DNA from: Elusimicrobiota bacterium
GTDB taxonomy: Bacteria; Elusimicrobiota; Elusimicrobia; UBA1565; UBA9628
Direction of reading: 5' to 3'
DNA length: 64,000 bases
Assembly (NCBI GenBank): GCA_016212855.1
Contig: JACRDP010000029.1
Span: 186,001 to 250,000, forward strand
The position numbers were made by a program, and so were the translations under genes. The notes beneath the pieces were generated by a model. It was not told where the DNA came from. It saw nothing but the letters and a program-made list of their open reading frames with translations, and made no database searches. This document shows positions 40,701-47,832 of the stretch, one piece after another. Positions within the stretch are counted from its first letter, which is position 1; each line of letters begins with the position of its first letter.

Positions 40701-41659
40701 CCCGCCTGCCGGGGCCCCCGTATCAGTTCCTCGATCGCATCGTCGAAACCAAGGGCGCTCCGTTCGTACTTAAAGCGGGCGCCGCCGCCACCGCCGAATA
40801 CGACGTCCCACGCGAGGCGTGGTACTTCGCCGAAAATGGCCAGCCCACCATGCCCTTCGCCATCCTTCTCGAAGTGGCCCTCCAGCCTTGCGGCTGGCTC
40901 GCCGCCTACTGCGGTTCCGCGCTGACGAGCCCGATCGATTTGTCGTTCCGCAACCTCGGCGGCGACGCCATTCAGTATGTCGAGATCACGCCCGAGACCG
41001 GGACCCTTATCACGTCGGTTGTGATGACGAAGGTCTCTCAGTCCGGCGGCATGGTGATTCAGAACTACGATATGACCATGACGGACGCGAAAGGCCGCCT
41101 GGTGTACAAGGGCAAGACCGAATTCGGGTTCTTCACGAAGGAATCGCTCTCTCAGCAGGTTGGTTTGCGCGGCGCGAAGCCGTTCGTGCCCGCGTCCGCG
41201 CCCCGTTCGTTGCCGTTAAGCGGAGGTTTGCCTCATCTGCCTGGTCCGATGTTGCTGCTCCTCGATTCCGTCGAACAATACGACAGCGCCGGCCCGAAGG
41301 GCCTCGGCGCGCTCATCGGCCGCCGCGCCGTTAATCCCAAAGAGTGGTTCTTCGACGCGCACTTCTACCAGGATCCCGTCTGCCCCGGTTCTCTCGGCCT
41401 CGAGTCCTTCATCGAGCTCATGAAGTGCCACGCGCGCGACCGCTGGCCCGGCGCCGGCCGATTCGAGAGCATGATCCTCGGCAAGACTCACAAGTGGCTG
41501 TACCGCGGCCAGTACACGCCGGTGAACAAGGCCGTCGAGGTCCAGTGCTGGATCACGGGCGTCGATGAGACGAACAGGACCCTCACCGCCGACGGCTACC
41601 TGCTTCGCGACGGACTCGTCGTTTACGAGATGCGGGACTTTTCCTTGGGAATCGATTAG
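34772..41659 (+). CDS. pfaC: PfaC-type PUFA synthase (KS-CLF-AT-DH-DH)
   Basis: A 2295-aa protein from ATG 34772 (MSSKPEAIAVVGAGGIFPDA), overlapping the previous stop. Order: ketosynthase with DAACASS (Cys193) and SVKSNIGHLLTAAG; a second KS-like domain about 475-900 in which the cysteine motif is replaced by SAEENSG, so a chain-length factor; an acyltransferase about 1030-1370 (FVFPGSGNQYLGM, GYSLGE with Ser1136); Pro-rich linker; then four hot-dog folds forming two FabA-like dehydratases, with catalytic His motifs HFKDDNVMPG (about 1822) and HFYQDPVCPG (about 2196). This matches myxobacterial Pfa3 except that the C-terminal acylglycerolphosphate acyltransferase is absent. Confidence 0.93.
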   Translation: MSSKPEAIAVVGAGGIFPDAPTSAAFWENLSTGRCSSREIPHGRWALDPASVFDPAKGAPDSVYSQKACFISDFRFDPSGLALDAAWAESLDPAFHLALHAGRAALAEAKLSAGDRARTGVILGQLVLPTDAAAAWSRELLLPAFERDALGLTPRRPSSRVNPANRFVAGLPGGVLTKAFGLGGGSFTLDAACASSLYALKFAMEELRAGRADAMLAGGMARPQSLYTQMGFAQLRALSPSGVPSPFDASADGLVVGEGAGLFVLKRLSDAQRNGDRIRAVLLGGGLSNDVGGSLLAPNTVGQLRAMRAAYQETGLSPSQIDFVECHATGTPTGDPIEIASLKALWGERGWTPGQCGLGSVKSNIGHLLTAAGSAGLMKMLLSFEKETFAPNANFKTPNPNAGLNGSPFRVQTEAAPWARRDAKTPRRAALSAFGFGGINAHLIVEEAPERRRSPKSVPAPRRAPENLIPVAVVGMDARFGSLTGLRAYQEAVLSGASLDSGYAEDRWWGADAPAGYKGRFLREAGSDASAFRIPPKEMEEMLPQQLLALQSASAALSDACISEEGRDRVGVFLGVAFDLAITQYDLRWSLETKADEWAKAGGWRLNSVERAQYLKSLRDASGPALTANRVMGGLASVAASRVAREFRLGGPSFTVSAEENSGLKAVEAAVRSLQRGETDAALACAADVCGDARALAGAHALKPFTADGSPRPFESTADGSTPGEGAAAVVLKRLDDALRDGDRVYCVIKGVGSASGGGADAIVPTTEAVLESMRRAYEDGRVDPSTVGLIECHGSGEPREDRSEAAAMVEFFGTAESPLRVALSTSKTVVGHAGAAAGLAGFVKAALALYQEILPAGPSLANPVAPLSGARKRFHSPRRASYWLRNRAEGPRRAGVTSLGVDGGAVHAVLEQLERETFDDRIVDERRQPLGARSEALFAVEAGSSNELLVGLAALTDWTAAQDPNDGIETLARRWWIKRGAAPDAGCACVLVARDWKELLSLARSSADSVRENPERPLASDRAYLTTRKPLAGDLAFVFPGSGNQYLGMTVDLGAQWPEVLRRQDHENGYLRDQLTPERISPWRLAFEPGWELKAENELNADYHALIFASVSHGTATSDLLRSFGVEPAAVVGYSLGETAGLFATRAWTSRDEMLRRMKQSSLFTSELAGPCDAARQFWRLPADEKVDWVLGVVDRPADAVNRALKAADRAALLIVNAPVECVVGGYRSAVEKLVEGLGCVFLPLQGVSTVHFPAAKLVEKQYRDLHLFPTRAPKGIRYYSGAFGKAYEVTRESAADSITTQAIRAVNFAALVKTAYEDGVRTFVELGPQASCTRMIGKILGPLTHNARAIDSRGADAVSSVLKLLAYLIAERVPVDLKPLYGARTFCAGHQPTLPASAQFVRLPLGGRPSKVSWTPSRNEPPPPQAPSAPAFIPAPSVRIPEPRLPGAEFVPRLSSRIVAPPPVMPSTAGTLANAAALTAQAHQMYLKLAENFASLQSKNLAEQIRIASGQATVPSVPSVRLNNLVNSPAPKSVFMDRKACLEFASGKIGAVLGEAFAHVDAYPTRVRLPEEPLMLCDRVVSVTGTPNSMKAGSCITEHDVLTNGWYLDGGRIPTCIAVEAGQADLFLSGYLGIDTQTKGNAVYRLLDAIVTFHDHLPKPGQVIKYDISIDGFGQHDDIWLFFFRYDSTVDGKPLLTMRKGCAGFFTNAELAKGKGIVLTDAEKQPVPGKLPSDWKALAPFNEKISLTEAQFKSLRSGDLGAAFGPSFASIPFVPDTLPGGRMKLVDRILELDPKGGRYGLGRAVGEMDIHPDDWHLVCHFKDDNVMPGTLMYECCLHTLRVQLMRMGWVGEKGQIWHEPVPGVASQLKCRGQVLASTKKARYELHVKELGYEADGTPFCVADAFMYSDDKNIVQIADMSVRLSGTNRAAIESLWSKKEKTVLYGPDKIMAYSNGNPSEAFGEPYKIFDKDRILARLPGPPYQFLDRIVETKGAPFVLKAGAAATAEYDVPREAWYFAENGQPTMPFAILLEVALQPCGWLAAYCGSALTSPIDLSFRNLGGDAIQYVEITPETGTLITSVVMTKVSQSGGMVIQNYDMTMTDAKGRLVYKGKTEFGFFTKESLSQQVGLRGAKPFVPASAPRSLPLSGGLPHLPGPMLLLLDSVEQYDSAGPKGLGALIGRRAVNPKEWFFDAHFYQDPVCPGSLGLESFIELMKCHARDRWPGAGRFESMILGKTHKWLYRGQYTPVNKAVEVQCWITGVDETNRTLTADGYLLRDGLVVYEMRDFSLGID
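39134..39155. repeat. Perfect 10-bp-stem hairpin in the pfaC linker
   Basis: CGACTATCCT-CA-AGGATAGTCG within the AT-DH linker, read in frame as RLSSRIVAPP. About 180 nt downstream the same linker contains GTGTCAGGCTT, the end motif of the intergenic inverted-repeat family. Confidence 0.75.
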
Positions 41660-41663
41660 GTCG

Positions 41664-43202
41664 ATGGAGCGGAACTATCCTGGTAGGTTATATAAGCAGT
41701 TCGCCCTTGGACTCCTTCTGGCCCTGGGGGGATGCTCGTTACAACTGAAGCGCGCGGATAAATTCCTGCTGGAGGAGAAATTCGAGGCTGCTGAGAGAGA
41801 GTATCTAGGAGTCCTTTCTTCAAATCCTAAGAATTCTCACGCGATTTACGGTCGCGACGCATCTAGGCGTGGCATTATCGGAACACAGTTGTTGCAGGTT
41901 CGCCATCTTCGTATGGCTGGAAACGGAGAAGAGGCATTAGAGTTGCTCTTGGCAGTGATGAAGTCTGAAAATGAGTGGCAGGCTTTCCCGGTCGGCGCGG
42001 AGTTTACTACTCAGCGAGAAGAAGTTGATAACGCCTGGGACAAAGTCCAGCAGCTAGTTCGGGCGCCATTAGCAGCTAGCCATCCTCTGGTCGCTGAAGC
42101 CATATTCAGAAACTATCGCTTGATATTTTCGAGTAAGGGATATAATTCGCGAGTTCAGGACCTGGAAAAGCTCATTGGGGATAGTGGCCGCACACAATGT
42201 TCTAAGTTCACCTCTAAACTTAATCCGTCACATGATCTGTACGCTTCACTGGTTAAGTCCTATTGTAACCATTGGGCAAAATCCGTCGAGAGGGCTGTGG
42301 CGGTTAGTCACGACCGCTACTTCAAGGGCATAAGTATCACTGGTGACATCGACGGCGTTCCTGGCGAGATTAGTGAGGAAATTCGAATCCGTCTGCGGGA
42401 GAGTTTTGAGAACTCGCCATGGTACTCTGCGGCCGCTACGGCCGTTATCCCTGCGCGGCTGATCGGACGATTCCATCAAGCTCAAGCGGAAGAGCCGATT
42501 GTAAAGGTTCACAGCTACACGGTGCAGATTCCAGAAACCGTCATGGTTGAGAAAATGGGATCCGAACAGGTTCCATATACAGTCGTTGAGTCGAATAGCG
42601 CCCAAGTCCCTTATACGGAATATGAGACTCGATACAACTTTTATACCCACCAGAATGATTTGGCTCCGGTGACGCGATATAAGACGGTCTACTACAACGA
42701 AACGGTTACAAAGTATCGAACGCGTTACTACACGTATACTGAGCCTGAAACTGTAATGCGTCCAGAAGAGCGCCATGTGAATTACGAGGCATTCAAGTAT
42801 CAACAGACCGTCTTATTGATGGCTAAACTCGAGTTCAAGGTTGCTGGACAGCTTGTTTCCCTACCACTCAATGAGCGAGACGGTGTCAGCGGGACGTATC
42901 ACAATAATTCATCTTCCGATGTGGGGCTTTATCCTGAGGCGAAACGCGTGATAGAGCCGGTGCGATGGGTAAAAGATAAGATGGAATCTGTCGCCTCATC
43001 GCTTGTTCAGGAGGGTAAAAACTTTTGGGAGCGCCGATATTGCAAAACTATCCAGATTGCTGGAGAACCTTCCGTCGATGGGGAGAATGTCTTGCAATGC
43101 ATGGCTGCTTCAACTAATTCGCATGTTGCGGACGATTGGTCTCAGAAATTCTTCGGCATTCCAATATCACAACTGCGCTCGGACATAATCGTATCCAAAT
43201 GA
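41664..43202 (+). CDS. Low-GC lipoprotein gene of unknown function inside the pfa-ole operon
   Basis: A 512-aa lipoprotein from ATG 41664 (signal QFALGLLLALGGCSLQL, lipobox LGGC), 4 nt after pfaC and overlapping oleA by ATGA. The first part (FLLEEKFEAAEREYLGVLSSNP) resembles a TPR-like helix pair. Residues about 285-370 form an unusual Tyr/Thr-rich repeat stretch (VPYTVVESN, VPYTEYETRYNFYT, VTKYRTRYYTYTEPETVM) that looks like stacked beta strands. Base composition is near 50% GC and codons are AT-ending, unlike every neighbour, so it was probably acquired separately. I do not recognise a family. Confidence 0.8.
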   Translation: MERNYPGRLYKQFALGLLLALGGCSLQLKRADKFLLEEKFEAAEREYLGVLSSNPKNSHAIYGRDASRRGIIGTQLLQVRHLRMAGNGEEALELLLAVMKSENEWQAFPVGAEFTTQREEVDNAWDKVQQLVRAPLAASHPLVAEAIFRNYRLIFSSKGYNSRVQDLEKLIGDSGRTQCSKFTSKLNPSHDLYASLVKSYCNHWAKSVERAVAVSHDRYFKGISITGDIDGVPGEISEEIRIRLRESFENSPWYSAAATAVIPARLIGRFHQAQAEEPIVKVHSYTVQIPETVMVEKMGSEQVPYTVVESNSAQVPYTEYETRYNFYTHQNDLAPVTRYKTVYYNETVTKYRTRYYTYTEPETVMRPEERHVNYEAFKYQQTVLLMAKLEFKVAGQLVSLPLNERDGVSGTYHNNSSSDVGLYPEAKRVIEPVRWVKDKMESVASSLVQEGKNFWERRYCKTIQIAGEPSVDGENVLQCMAASTNSHVADDWSQKFFGIPISQLRSDIIVSK

Positions 43203-44206
43203 AATATTCAAAAGTGTCTCTCTCTGGCCTCGCTTACGAGTTGGCCCCCAACGTCATCACCTCCTCCGAGCTCGAAAAGCGCATCGAGCCCGTGTACCAG
43301 GCCCTGCGCTTCCAGGTCGGCCAGATCGAGGCCCTGACCGGCATCAAAGAGCGCCGCTGGTGGAACGAGGGCTTCAAGCTCTCCAACGGCGCCGCCAACG
43401 CCGGCAAGAAGGCTCTGGCGAAGGCCGGGGTCAGACCCCAGGACCTGGGCGTCGTGATCTACGCCGGTGTCTGCAAGGAATCAAGCGAGCCCGCCACCGC
43501 CTGCGCCGTCGCCTCCAAGATCGGCGTGAGCAAGGATTGCGCCGTCTTCGACATCAGCAACGCCTGCCTCGGCGTCATGTCCGGCATGGTGGACATCGCC
43601 AACCGCATCGAGCTCGGCCAGATCAAGGCGGGGCTCGTCGTCTCCTGCGAGTCGGCCCGCGAGATCAACGAGAGCATGATCCAGTCGATGCTGAAAACGC
43701 CCACGATGGAGCACTTCAAGCTCTCGATCGCGACGCTTACCGGCGGCTCCGGCGCCGTCGGCGTCGTGCTGACCGACGGAAGCTTCGGCAAGAAGGGCCC
43801 GAAGCTTATCGGCGGCACGACCCAGGCCGCGCCCCAGCATTGGGACCTGTGCCAGTGGGACCGCGACTTCATGCGCACCGACGCGCCCGCCGTGCTGAAG
43901 AACGGAATGGAGCTCGCCAAGCTGACCTGGCAGAGCTTTTCCCAGAAGATCGGCTGGACGACGATGGACAAGACCATCACCCACCAGGTCGGCGGCCCTC
44001 AGACGACCGCCTTGCTGACGGCCTGCGGCGTCGGCCACGACAAGGACTTCCCCACATACGAATTCTTGGGGAATATCGGAACCGTGAGCCTGCCCTTGAC
44101 GGCCGCCTTGGCCGACGAGCGCGGCTTTCTGGAGAAGGGCGACAAGGTCGCCTTCGTCGGCATCGGCTCGGGGCTCAACTGCATGATGCTGGGGCTCGAG
44201 TGGTAG
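43199..44206 (+). CDS. oleA: OleA, head-to-head acyl-thioester condensing enzyme
   Basis: Thiolase-fold enzyme that joins two acyl thioesters by non-decarboxylative Claisen condensation into a beta-keto acid. The 335-aa protein has the nucleophile motif FDISNACLGVMSG (Cys123), THQVGGPQ (His262) and FLGNIGTVSLP, matching OleA's Cys-His-Asn triad, plus EPATACAVASKIG early on. Start is ATG 43199 (MKYSKVSLSGLAYELAPN), overlapping the preceding stop; the ORF track's start is 21 codons earlier. A FabH-like role is less likely because oleB, oleC and oleD follow directly. Confidence 0.93.
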   Translation: MKYSKVSLSGLAYELAPNVITSSELEKRIEPVYQALRFQVGQIEALTGIKERRWWNEGFKLSNGAANAGKKALAKAGVRPQDLGVVIYAGVCKESSEPATACAVASKIGVSKDCAVFDISNACLGVMSGMVDIANRIELGQIKAGLVVSCESAREINESMIQSMLKTPTMEHFKLSIATLTGGSGAVGVVLTDGSFGKKGPKLIGGTTQAAPQHWDLCQWDRDFMRTDAPAVLKNGMELAKLTWQSFSQKIGWTTMDKTITHQVGGPQTTALLTACGVGHDKDFPTYEFLGNIGTVSLPLTAALADERGFLEKGDKVAFVGIGSGLNCMMLGLEW

Positions 44207-45084
44207 ACAAAACGCTGTATCCCTTCACCGGCCGCCGCATCGACCTCGGCGGCTACGCGATGCACTTTCTCGACGAGGGAAAGGGCGAGACCGTGCTGAT
44301 GGTGCACGGCAACCCGACCTGGTCTTTTTACTTTCGAGAGGTCGTCAAAGCCCTCTCTCCGGAGTTCCGCTGCATCGTGCCCGATCACATCGGCATGGGC
44401 CTCTCCGACCGGCCGGACGATGAGCGCTACGACTACACGCTCAAGAGCCGCGTCGACGACCTCGAGAAGCTGATGGAGGCCGTCGCGCCGAAAGGCCCGG
44501 TGACGCTCATCGTCCACGACTGGGGCGGCATGATCGGCATGTCCTGGGCGGTGCGCCACCCGGAGAGGATCAAGGCCATCGTCGCGCTCAACACGAGCTG
44601 CTTTCGTTTGCCCGAGGAGAAGCCCTTCCCGCCGGGCCTGACCATCATGCGCGGAAGCATCACGGGGATCCCCTTGAGAGCCTTCGGCTTTTTCCGGAGA
44701 GTGGTTCTGCGCTCGTGCACCGCCAAGACGAAGCTGAGCGAAGAGGTCATGAACGGCTACCACGAGCCCTACGACGGCTGGAGCGAGAGCCGGGCCGTGC
44801 ACCGCTTCGTCCAGGACATCCCGCTCGGGCCCGAGGACAAGGCCTGGCGCGCGATGGAAGCGACCGAGGTCAAGCTCGAGAAATTGAAGGACGTTCCGAT
44901 GCTCCTGCCCTGGGGGATGAAGGACTGGGTGTTCGACGCGGCCTTCCTGAACGGCTGGAGAAAGCGGTTTCCGAACGCGACGGTGAAGCGCTTCGAGGAC
45001 TGCGGCCACTTTCTTCTGGAAGACGCCGGCAAAAAGGTCGTCGAGTTGATCCAGGATTTCGTCCGGCGGCGCGTCCCGGCATGA
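44200..45084 (+). CDS. oleB: OleB, beta-lactone decarboxylase (alpha/beta-hydrolase)
   Basis: Haloalkane-dehalogenase-like hydrolase that converts the cis-beta-lactone made by OleC into an alkene and CO2. The 294-aa protein, from GTG 44200, has the oxyanion segment VHGNPTWSF, nucleophile motif VHDWGGMIG with Asp107, and catalytic GHFLLED with His270. Asp rather than Ser as nucleophile fits OleB. It overlaps oleA by 7 nt and oleC by 4 nt. Confidence 0.92.
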   Translation: MVDKTLYPFTGRRIDLGGYAMHFLDEGKGETVLMVHGNPTWSFYFREVVKALSPEFRCIVPDHIGMGLSDRPDDERYDYTLKSRVDDLEKLMEAVAPKGPVTLIVHDWGGMIGMSWAVRHPERIKAIVALNTSCFRLPEEKPFPPGLTIMRGSITGIPLRAFGFFRRVVLRSCTAKTKLSEEVMNGYHEPYDGWSESRAVHRFVQDIPLGPEDKAWRAMEATEVKLEKLKDVPMLLPWGMKDWVFDAAFLNGWRKRFPNATVKRFEDCGHFLLEDAGKKVVELIQDFVRRRVPA

Positions 45085-46673
45085 AGGCCGGCGGCGATCT
45101 CGGCTCGAGGCTTCTCGACAACGCGAAGCGGCTGAAAGATCAGCCCGCGCTGATTCACAAGGACGCGGTCGTCACCTTCGAGGAGCTGGGCAAGGACGTC
45201 GAGCTGCTGGCCCAGGGGTTCCTGCGCGCGGGGCTGAAGAGGAACCAGCGCGTGGCCGTGCTGATCCCGCCGTCGAAGGACTTCTTCGCGACGGCCTTCG
45301 CTTTGTTCCGCGCGGGCATGACGCCGGTGCTCATCGATCCCGGGATCGGCTTTTCGAATTTGGGACGCTGCCTCGCGGAGGCGGAGCCCGACGCGTTCGT
45401 GGGCTCGGCCAAGGCGCATATCGCCCGCGCGGCGGGCGGCTGGGCGCCGACGGCGGGCCTCAAGATCGTCGCGGGAGGGCCGTCGCTCGGTCTGCCGACG
45501 CTCTCGACGATGCGCGAGCTGGGCGAAGGGCGCACGCTCGACCTGCCCGCGCTCGCGCCGGACACCCGCGCCGCGATTTTATTCACGTCGGGCAGCACCG
45601 GCGCGCCCAAGGGCGCCGTGTACGAACACTCGATGTTCTCCGCGCAGGTGGATCAGCTCCGCGAGCTGTTCGACATAAAGGAAGGCGAGATTTCTCTGGC
45701 GACCTTTCCGCTGTTCGCGATTTTCGACCTGGCTCTGGGCCAGACCGTGATTCTGCCGGAGATGGACTTCTCGAGGCCGGGGCTCGTTCAACCCATGTCC
45801 ATTATAGAACCGGCGCAGAAATATAAGGCGATGCAGCTGTTCGGCTCGCCCGCGTTGCTCGACCGCGTCGGGCGTTTCGGGGCCGCGCACGGGATCGCCT
45901 TGCCGCACCTGCGGCGCGTGATGTCGGCGGGGGCGCCGGTGCCGGCGAAGGTGCTGGAGACGTTCGCGAAGGTTTTGCAGCCGATGACGCCGATTTATAC
46001 GCCTTATGGAGCGACCGAAGCGTTGCCCGTCGCGCTGACGAATTCGAATGAAATATTGAGCGACACGGCGAAGGAAACGGCGACCGGAAGGGGAATTTGC
46101 GTCGGGCGGCCTGTTCCCGGCATCAAAACGGAAGTGATCCGGATCGAGGACGGGCCGATCGTGACCTGGAGCGACGAGCTCAAGCTCCCTCAAGGCCAAG
46201 TCGGTGAGATTGTCGTGCAGGGGCCCGTCGTCACGGGAGAATATTTTAGGCGTGTCGAAGACATGTCCAAAGCCAAGATCGGCGACGGGAAGACGTTCTG
46301 GCACCGCATGGGCGACCTCGGGTACTTCGATGAACAGGGACGGCTGTGGTTCTGTGGACGAAAGGCCCACCGCGTGAAGACCGAAAAGAGCGTGCTCTTC
46401 ACGATCCGCGTCGAGCAGGTCTACAACGTCCACCCGAAGGTGAAGCGCACGGCCTTGGTCGGCGCGGGCTTAACCCCGGTCTTGTGCGTCGAGCTCGAGC
46501 CCGGGACCCGGCCGAGCGAGGAGCTCAAGCGCGAGCTCCTGGCCCTGCCCAACGCCGCGCCCGAAGTGAAGGACGTGCTGTTTCATCCCGGATTTCCCGT
46601 GGACACGAGGCACAACGCCAAGATCAACCGCGAGGCGCTGGCCGTGTGGGCGATCAAGGAGTTGGGCGGATGA
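45081..46673 (+). CDS. oleC: OleC, beta-lactone synthetase (AMP-forming family)
   Basis: Acyl-adenylate-forming enzyme that closes a beta-hydroxy acid to a beta-lactone. The 530-aa product from ATG 45081 has the P-loop ILFTSGSTGAPKGAVYEH (about residues 165-182), MTPIYTPYGATEALPV (A5-type motif), and MGDLGYFDEQGRLWFCGRKAHRVKT near the hinge. The C-terminus (DTRHNAKINREALAVWA) ends with the lysine region typical of the family. By sequence alone it could be an acyl-CoA ligase, but position between oleB and oleD settles the call. Confidence 0.93.
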   Translation: MKAGGDLGSRLLDNAKRLKDQPALIHKDAVVTFEELGKDVELLAQGFLRAGLKRNQRVAVLIPPSKDFFATAFALFRAGMTPVLIDPGIGFSNLGRCLAEAEPDAFVGSAKAHIARAAGGWAPTAGLKIVAGGPSLGLPTLSTMRELGEGRTLDLPALAPDTRAAILFTSGSTGAPKGAVYEHSMFSAQVDQLRELFDIKEGEISLATFPLFAIFDLALGQTVILPEMDFSRPGLVQPMSIIEPAQKYKAMQLFGSPALLDRVGRFGAAHGIALPHLRRVMSAGAPVPAKVLETFAKVLQPMTPIYTPYGATEALPVALTNSNEILSDTAKETATGRGICVGRPVPGIKTEVIRIEDGPIVTWSDELKLPQGQVGEIVVQGPVVTGEYFRRVEDMSKAKIGDGKTFWHRMGDLGYFDEQGRLWFCGRKAHRVKTEKSVLFTIRVEQVYNVHPKVKRTALVGAGLTPVLCVELEPGTRPSEELKRELLALPNAAPEVKDVLFHPGFPVDTRHNAKINREALAVWAIKELGG

Positions 46674-47671
46674 GGGCGCTCGTCACCGGGGGCGGCGGGT
46701 TCCTGGGCGCCGCCCTGGCGCGCAAACTGCGCGAGCGCGGGGACGACGTGCGCGTGTTCGGGCGCGGCTCGTACGCGGACCTCGAGGCGATCGGCATCGA
46801 CTGCGCCAAGGGCGACGTGACCGACTACGCGACGCTCAAGGCGGCGTGCGACGACCGCGACGTGATCTTCCATGTCGCCGCGAAGGTCGGGCTGTGGGGG
46901 AAGTACGAGGACTTTTGCTCGGTGAACGTCGAGGGCACCAAGAACGTCCTGCGCGCCTGTCTGGAGCTGGGCATCGCCAAGCTCGTGTTCACCGGCTCGC
47001 CTTCGGTCGTATTTCACGGGGGCGATGTCGATGGCGTGGATGAAAGCGCGCCCTACCCCGAGAAGTTCGATTCTTATTATTCACAGACCAAGGCGCTGTC
47101 GGAGAAGATGGTGCTGGCCGCCAACCATGACAAGCTCGCGACGGTCTCGCTGCGCCCTCATTTCATCTGGGGCCCCGGCGACAGGAATCTTCTGCCGCGC
47201 GTGGCCGCCAAGCAGAGGGCGGGAAGGCTGTATAAAGTCGGCGACGAGAGCAAGTTGGTGGATACGATCTACATCGACGACTGCGTGGACGCCCATATCC
47301 TGGCCGCGGTCCAGCTCTCCCCGGTGTCGGAGATCGCGGGCAAGGCCTACTTCCTGTCGGGGGGAGATCCCCGGCCGTTCTGGGAGATCGTCGACCGCAT
47401 GCTCGCCGCGTCGGGCCTGCCGCCGGTCAAGAAGCGGATGTCGAAGGAACTCGCGTACGCGCTCGCGTCCGTATGCGAAGGAACGTGGCGCCTGCTCCGG
47501 CTGAGCTCGGAGCCGCCGCTGACCAAGTTCCTGGTCGACACCATGACCACCTCCCATTGGTTCGACATCACGGCGGCCAAACGCGAGCTGGGCTGGAAGC
47601 CGCGAGTGAAAATCGAGGATGGCATGACTCGCGTCGCGCAGTGGATTCGGACGACTCAGACCGACGCTTAA
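46670..47671 (+). CDS. oleD: OleD, 2-alkyl-3-ketoalkanoate reductase
   Basis: NAD(P)H-dependent extended short-chain dehydrogenase that reduces the OleA product to the beta-hydroxy acid. The 333-aa protein begins MRALVTGGGGFLGAALARKL (Rossmann GxxGxxG), with FTGSPSVVF, the catalytic YYSQTKALSEK and RPHFIWGPGDRNLLPR, as in 3-beta-HSD/OleD proteins. It overlaps oleC by four bases and is the last gene of the operon, followed by GCCTGGCACC repeats and a hairpin. Confidence 0.93.
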   Translation: MRALVTGGGGFLGAALARKLRERGDDVRVFGRGSYADLEAIGIDCAKGDVTDYATLKAACDDRDVIFHVAAKVGLWGKYEDFCSVNVEGTKNVLRACLELGIAKLVFTGSPSVVFHGGDVDGVDESAPYPEKFDSYYSQTKALSEKMVLAANHDKLATVSLRPHFIWGPGDRNLLPRVAAKQRAGRLYKVGDESKLVDTIYIDDCVDAHILAAVQLSPVSEIAGKAYFLSGGDPRPFWEIVDRMLAASGLPPVKKRMSKELAYALASVCEGTWRLLRLSSEPPLTKFLVDTMTTSHWFDITAAKRELGWKPRVKIEDGMTRVAQWIRTTQTDA

Positions 47672-47675
47672 AGAC

Positions 47676-47755
47676 TTAAAGCCTGGCACCCATACGTTTT
47701 AGAGGGAGAAATAGCCTTAAAAACACGCTCCTTCAAATCATTTAAGCCTGGCACC
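47676..47755. repeat. Two direct copies of TTAAAGCCTGGCACC
   Basis: TTAAAGCCTGGCACC (47676-47690) and TTTAAGCCTGGCACC (47741-47755), 65 nt apart in the same orientation just after oleD. The sequence differs by one base from GCCTGACACC, the right end of the 20239-20313 element, so these may be solo ends of that repeat family. Confidence 0.7.
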
Positions 47756-47768
47756 ATATAGGCCGATT

Positions 47769-47797
47769 AGGCCCAGAGTCGCTAGGCCCTCTGGCCT
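47769..47797 (+). terminator. Hairpin after the ole genes
   Basis: AGGCCCAGAG and CTCTGGCCT pair over 9 bp with one bulged C, loop TCGCTAGGCC. It lies about 100 nt after the oleD stop and before the next gene. There is no strong T-run. Confidence 0.4.
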
Positions 47798-47832
47798 ATG
47801 GGCGCCGTGTATTTTTCCGGTAAACTCCGAAC

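Noticed and set aside
43425-43445. GGGGTCAGACCCC palindrome in oleA
   Set aside because: It resembles the repeat-family ends, but it codes for a conserved-looking KAGVRPQDLG segment, so chance and coding constraint explain it.
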